A DNA stretch of 64,000 nt from Halicephalobus mephisto. Lineage: Eukaryota; Nematoda; Chromadorea; Rhabditida; Panagrolaimidae. Below the pieces are notes generated by a model. That model searched no databases and was not told where the DNA came from. It saw only the letters and a program-made list of their open reading frames with translations. Both the position numbers and the translations under genes were made by a program. Shown one piece after another: positions 60,901-64,000 of this stretch (its first letter is position 1; every line of letters starts with the position of its first letter). The stretch lies in NCBI GenBank assembly GCA_009193035.1, contig SWDT01000182.1, positions 1 to 64,000 of the forward strand. Direction: 5' to 3'.

Positions 60901-63886
60901 TATATGAAAAAACAGAGTATACAGAAAGAACTCATATATGAAAAAACAGAGCGTACAGAAAAGATTCATATATGAAAAAACAGAGTATACAGAAAAGATT
61001 CATATATGAAAAATAGGATAGAAAGAAGTCGTTTATATGAAAGAACAAAAATAAAAGAAGACGATTCATGTATGAAAGAAACATAGCAAATAAAAATGGT
61101 TTATAAACAAAAATAAGAAAAACTGACTTTTAAAAAAATTTACTTTTTAAAAATATCTTCTGCGTTATATATCATCTATCTTGCTTAATTGCTAATTTAA
61201 TCATTAAAATTAAATATAACTTATTAACTTACTACTGTTTTCGATATATCAATAACATCAAAAAAGTGATTTTTTTTAATTTAATTTTTAGGATTTTTAA
61301 AATTATATATTATCCATTTTGCTTAATTGCTAATTTAATCATTAAAATTAAATATAACTTATTAAATTACTATTGTTTTCGATATATCAATAACATCAAA
61401 AAAGTGATTTTTTTTAATTTAATTTTTAGGATTTTTAAAATTATATATTATCCATTTTGTTTAATTGTTAATTTAATCACTAAAATTAAATGTAATTTAT
61501 TAAATTACTACTGTTTTCGATATATCAATAACATTAAAAAAGTGATTTTTGTTTAAATTTAATTTTTAGGATTTTTAAAATTATATATCCATTTTGCTTA
61601 ATCACTAATTTAATTACCCAATTTAAAAGTGAGAAAATAAAAAAAAATTATTTTTTTACTCACTAAAAACTTCAATTTGATGGATTATCCGTTTTTGACC
61701 TGTCAAGAGTCATTTGTTTATTCCTACTTTAGTCGATGTCGGGATCGGGAATACGTCCGGAAGAAAACAAAAGTGACCGCCAAGGGTCTCAATTTACAGC
61801 CTTCCAGAGTAATTGCCGACACAATTAAGAGATAAATGAGAAACAAATGTTCAAAAAACGGATAACTGACCTGCACCAAGAAGTCAGGATGTTCCTGGAT
61901 CCCAGAGTCCCGTTCTTGACACATCCGTGGAAGAGATCACCGTCATCTGGTCCAATTAGAAGTTCTGAAAAATCATAAAATTATAAAAAATACAATATTT
62001 ATAATAAAAATACTTCAAAAATGGTCTTGATACGAATTTTAGAATTTTCCCGTCGAGACCAAAAATTGTGAAATTTTATGATTATGTAATTATATAATTT
62101 CTAAATCACTTACTACATTCTAAAACTATAAAAATACAATATTTATAATAAAAATACTTCAAAAATGGTCTTGATACGAATTTTAGAATTTTCGCGTCGA
62201 GACCAAAAATGCGGAATTTTATGCTTTTATAATTATATAATTTCTAAAACTATAAATATACAATATTTATAATAAAAATACTTCAAAAATGGTCTTGATA
62301 CGAATTTTAAAAGTTTCCCGTCGAGACCAAAAATGCGGGATTTTATGATTATGTAATTTTTAAATCATCCATTAAATTCTAAAACTATAAAATTATAAAA
62401 AACAGAAACATGTGACAAAATTCGAAAAAATGTCTCAACACGAAATTTTAGAACTTTCTAGTGGAAATTAAAGCATAAATTTTAATTTTTATATATTTTT
62501 AAAGATCCTAAAAATTAACATTGAAACTATTTCGTAATAAATATTCGTCCTTAATTATTCTAAAAATTTTAATTTTTAAAGTTTTCCAAAAATCAAAAAA
62601 AAATTAATATTTTCGAATTTTAATTTTCCAAAAATCCTAAAAATTTACACTGAAATTATTTCGTAATAAAAATCCATTTTCAATTATTCTAAAAATTTTA
62701 ATTTTCAAAATTTCCCAAAAATAAAAAAAATTTATATTGAAACTGTTTCGTAATAAAAATTCATTTTTAATTATTCTAAAAATTTTAATTTTCAAAATTT
62801 CCCAAAAATAAAAAAAATTTATATTGAAACTATTTCGTAATAAAAATTCATTTTCAATTATTCTAAAAATTTTAATTTTCAAAATTTTCCAAAAAAAAAA
62901 ATATTTTTAATTTTCTAGAAAATCCCAAAAATTTGTATTTTTTAAATTTTTTTATTTTTAAAATTTAAAAAATGTTTCAAAATTCTTCAATTGCTGATTT
63001 TCTGACGTAATCTTCAAGTTGTCCAAATTTTTGCCTAATCTTAGAAAAATGATTGATGGAGAAAACCTGATCGAAAGTGACCGGGACTCTAATCCTCGGG
63101 CAACTGCCTCGATTATTATTATCCAAACTCTTTGAGGACCAATCAATCACAAATTTGGATTTAAGGAACTCTAACTAAAAGAACAAGCCATATGTTGAAT
63201 AATTTCAAAATCGTAAATTTCAAAAAATTAAAAAAATGAAAATTAGGTAATTCAAAAAAAATAAAAAAATTAAACAAATTTTAAAAAACTAAAAATAAAA
63301 AATTAAACAAATTTTTAAAATTTAAGTTCTAAAAAAATAAAAAAGTAATTTTAAAAAAGCGAAAAAAAAAATAATTTTAAAAAAGTGAAAAAAATATTTT
63401 TAAAAAAGTAAAAAAAAAAGTAATTTTAAAAAAATGAAAAAAATAATTTTAAAAAAGTGGAAAAAGTAATTTTAAAAAAATAAAAAAAAAGTAATTCTAA
63501 AAAAATTTTAAAAAAGTAATTCTAAAAAAATTTTAAAAAAGTGAAAACAAATATTTTTCTTCAAAGCCAAACTTACCATTTTTCGATTCTTTTTTACACA
63601 ATGAAGGCGAAGGAATAACTTTGGAGTCGTTGTTGACTTCTAGTTTCAGGGCAAAGTCATTCAAGCACCTTACAGTAAACTTGAATTCTTCGTCAATTGG
63701 ATTTCTATTAATCGCTGTAGAATCTGCATATAAAATTTTATCTTTCAATTTAAAAGAAATATTTCTATTTGGAGAAATTAAAAGAAAAACAATTCCTGAA
63801 TTTTCTCCTGGTTCTACAGTAAGCCTCAACGTAGCGACAATAAACGATAAAACAAGCTGAATCAAAATAGGTGATGCTACAGCCAT
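51977..63886 (-). CDS. CSPG4: CSPG4/NG2-type transmembrane proteoglycan
   Basis: Eleven exons: 63886-63577, 63170-63129, 61964-61871, 60727-60361, 60054-59909, 59522-57337, 56588-55818, 55530-55349, 54925-54257, 53913-53188, 52837-51977; exactly 2118 codons (2117 aa). A signal peptide (MAVASPILIQLVLSFIVA) is followed by a laminin-G-like domain (GIVFLLISPNRNISFKLKD ... DDGDLFHGCVKNG). A long run of CSPG repeats follows, recognisable by phrases such as APKHGFLRF, FTYEDLIGKRIFYVHNG, FTQADIDSRRISY and FTQKNIDDGDVLYAQ. One membrane span (about 1945-1963, FPVFILILIILATIIIL) precedes a basic stop and a cytoplasmic tail of about 155 aa ending KQSQYWV. The vertebrate NG2 tail also ends QYWV and binds PDZ proteins. 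Only one laminin-G domain is visible; the short exon 63170-63129 is the least sure. The stop is 112 nt from the NFS1 stop, convergent. Confidence 0.88.
55550..55815. repeat. Intronic TTCATATATGAAA array in the proteoglycan gene
   Basis: About ten spaced copies of ATTCATATATGAAAAA or ATTGATATATGAAAAA, spacing about 24-40 bp, fill the short intron between exons 7 and 8 (55531-55817). Confidence 0.75.
56968..57143. mobile_element. MITE-like element, copy 1 of an adjacent pair
   Basis: 176 bp, flanked by TA on both sides. Ends read CAGTAGAACTTGGATATA and, inverted, CAGTCGAATTACGATATA. It contains GAGTGAGTGTGTTTGGTTAA. It has no coding capacity and lies in the intron between exons 6 and 7 of the proteoglycan gene. 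Confidence 0.75.
57146..57321. mobile_element. MITE-like element, copy 2 of an adjacent pair
   Basis: 176 bp in the same orientation as copy 1, separated from it only by a shared TA. Ends read CAATAGAACTTCGATATA and, inverted, CAGTCGAACTTGGATATA. It ends about 10 bp short of the GTGAGT donor of the 2186-nt exon 6. Confidence 0.75.
59530..59830. repeat. Intronic low-complexity array, TTTTCTAAAATTTTGAATTTT type
   Basis: About ten copies of a unit of about 25-30 bp in the intron upstream of the large proteoglycan exon. Confidence 0.65.
60070..60355. repeat. Intronic array, AAATTTCATATAAAATTTTA type
   Basis: About seven copies of a unit of about 40-60 bp between exons 4 and 5 of the proteoglycan gene. 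Confidence 0.65.
60755..61075. repeat. Intronic tandem array, unit about 36 bp, with TTCATATATGAA
   Basis: Eight or more copies of GATTCATATATGAAAAAACA followed by GAGTATACAGAAAA, very regular, in the proteoglycan intron between exons 3 and 4. Confidence 0.85.
61130..61610. repeat. Intronic tandem array, unit about 139 bp
   Basis: Three to four copies marked by TCGATATATCAATAACATCA at about 61243, 61381 and 61520, in the same intron as the 36-bp array. An open frame at 61266-61556 is a by-product of the repeat. Confidence 0.85.
61985..62400. repeat. Intronic tandem array, unit about 125-137 bp
   Basis: Three copies marked by CAAAAATGGTCTTGATACGA and CGTCGAGACCAAAAAT, in the proteoglycan intron between exons 2 and 3. 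Confidence 0.8.
62500..62905. repeat. Intronic tandem array, unit about 90-125 bp
   Basis: Four copies containing ATTTCGTAATAAAAATTCAT and AATTATTCTAAAAATTTTAA, in the same intron as the preceding array but unrelated to it. Confidence 0.75.
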
Positions 63887-64000
63887 TGCAATTGCGAAAT
63901 CAGAAAAATCTTCTAGTCATAGGTTTGATTTCAAATCCAACGGAGCCCATTTATGATTTTAACGGCCACCTCGGCTTAATGTCGAAAATCCGCCAGCAAA
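63887..64000. promoter_or_regulatory. 5' flank of the proteoglycan gene
   Basis: Short upstream sequence to the window edge; no defined promoter element is recognised. Confidence 0.3.

Noticed and set aside
61266..61556. 96-codon open frame (+) with a repeated peptide
   Set aside because: By-product of the 139-bp intronic array in the proteoglycan gene.
62990..63128. Open stretch (minus) reading CPRIRVPVTFDQVF, considered as an extension of the second proteoglycan exon
   Set aside because: Extending the exon gives no donor of the phase needed by the next exon; ending it at 63129 does. Kept as uncertain intron.

Overview
The window reads as nematode nuclear DNA, probably from Caenorhabditis or a related rhabditid. 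It has many short introns (42-47 nt in several genes), splice acceptors placed directly at start codons, a cluster of nematode-type seven-transmembrane chemoreceptor genes, an SXP/RAL-2-like secreted protein, and very AT-rich introns filled with short tandem repeats. Splice sites below were chosen by hand: each multi-exon model keeps one reading frame across every junction, uses GT-AG (or, twice, GC-AG) borders, and ends on a stop. No transcript or database evidence was available.

1-15.5 kb is an accessory region. It holds seven two-exon chemoreceptor genes of the Str superfamily (Sri/Srh-like) on both strands, one of them a pseudogene, plus a C-terminal relic of an eighth. The intact copies share an 829-nt first exon, a 42-44 nt intron and a second exon of 176 nt (182 in one). 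Their flanks carry intergenic blocks repeated in both orientations, and a small inverted-repeat transposon sits inside one such block. The layout suggests recent inverted segmental duplication with gene conversion.

15.9-22.4 kb is one minus-strand gene for a secreted protein with three PAN/Apple domains behind a long disordered region. 22.4-24.5 kb has no gene but contains a hairpin-forming satellite. 24.5-31.2 kb holds three minus-strand housekeeping genes: Ku70 (non-homologous end joining), a short SECIS-binding-protein-2-like L7Ae protein (selenocysteine insertion) and EB1 (microtubule plus ends). 32.1-39.2 kb holds, all on minus, a CK1/TTBK-type kinase, an SXP/RAL-2-like protein, a ferritin heavy chain with a long N-terminal extension, and a cysteine-rich secreted protein. 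39.9-41.4 kb is UDP-glucose 4-epimerase.

42.3-46.3 kb (+) is a non-NMDA ionotropic glutamate receptor, tail to tail with an MTFR1-like mitochondrial fission regulator (minus); an unresolved minus-strand gene lies upstream of that. 48.9-50.0 kb (+) is casein kinase 2 alpha (kin-3), followed on the same strand by the mitochondrial cysteine desulfurase NFS1. From 63.9 back to 52.0 kb (minus) an 11-exon gene encodes a CSPG4/NG2-type transmembrane proteoglycan, with a laminin-G-like start, CSPG repeats, one membrane span and a C-terminal QYWV.

Two features recur across the window. Individual introns contain their own tandem arrays (units about 36-147 bp), different from intron to intron. Short dispersed motifs, such as the palindrome TTCATATATGAA, recur in unrelated introns.
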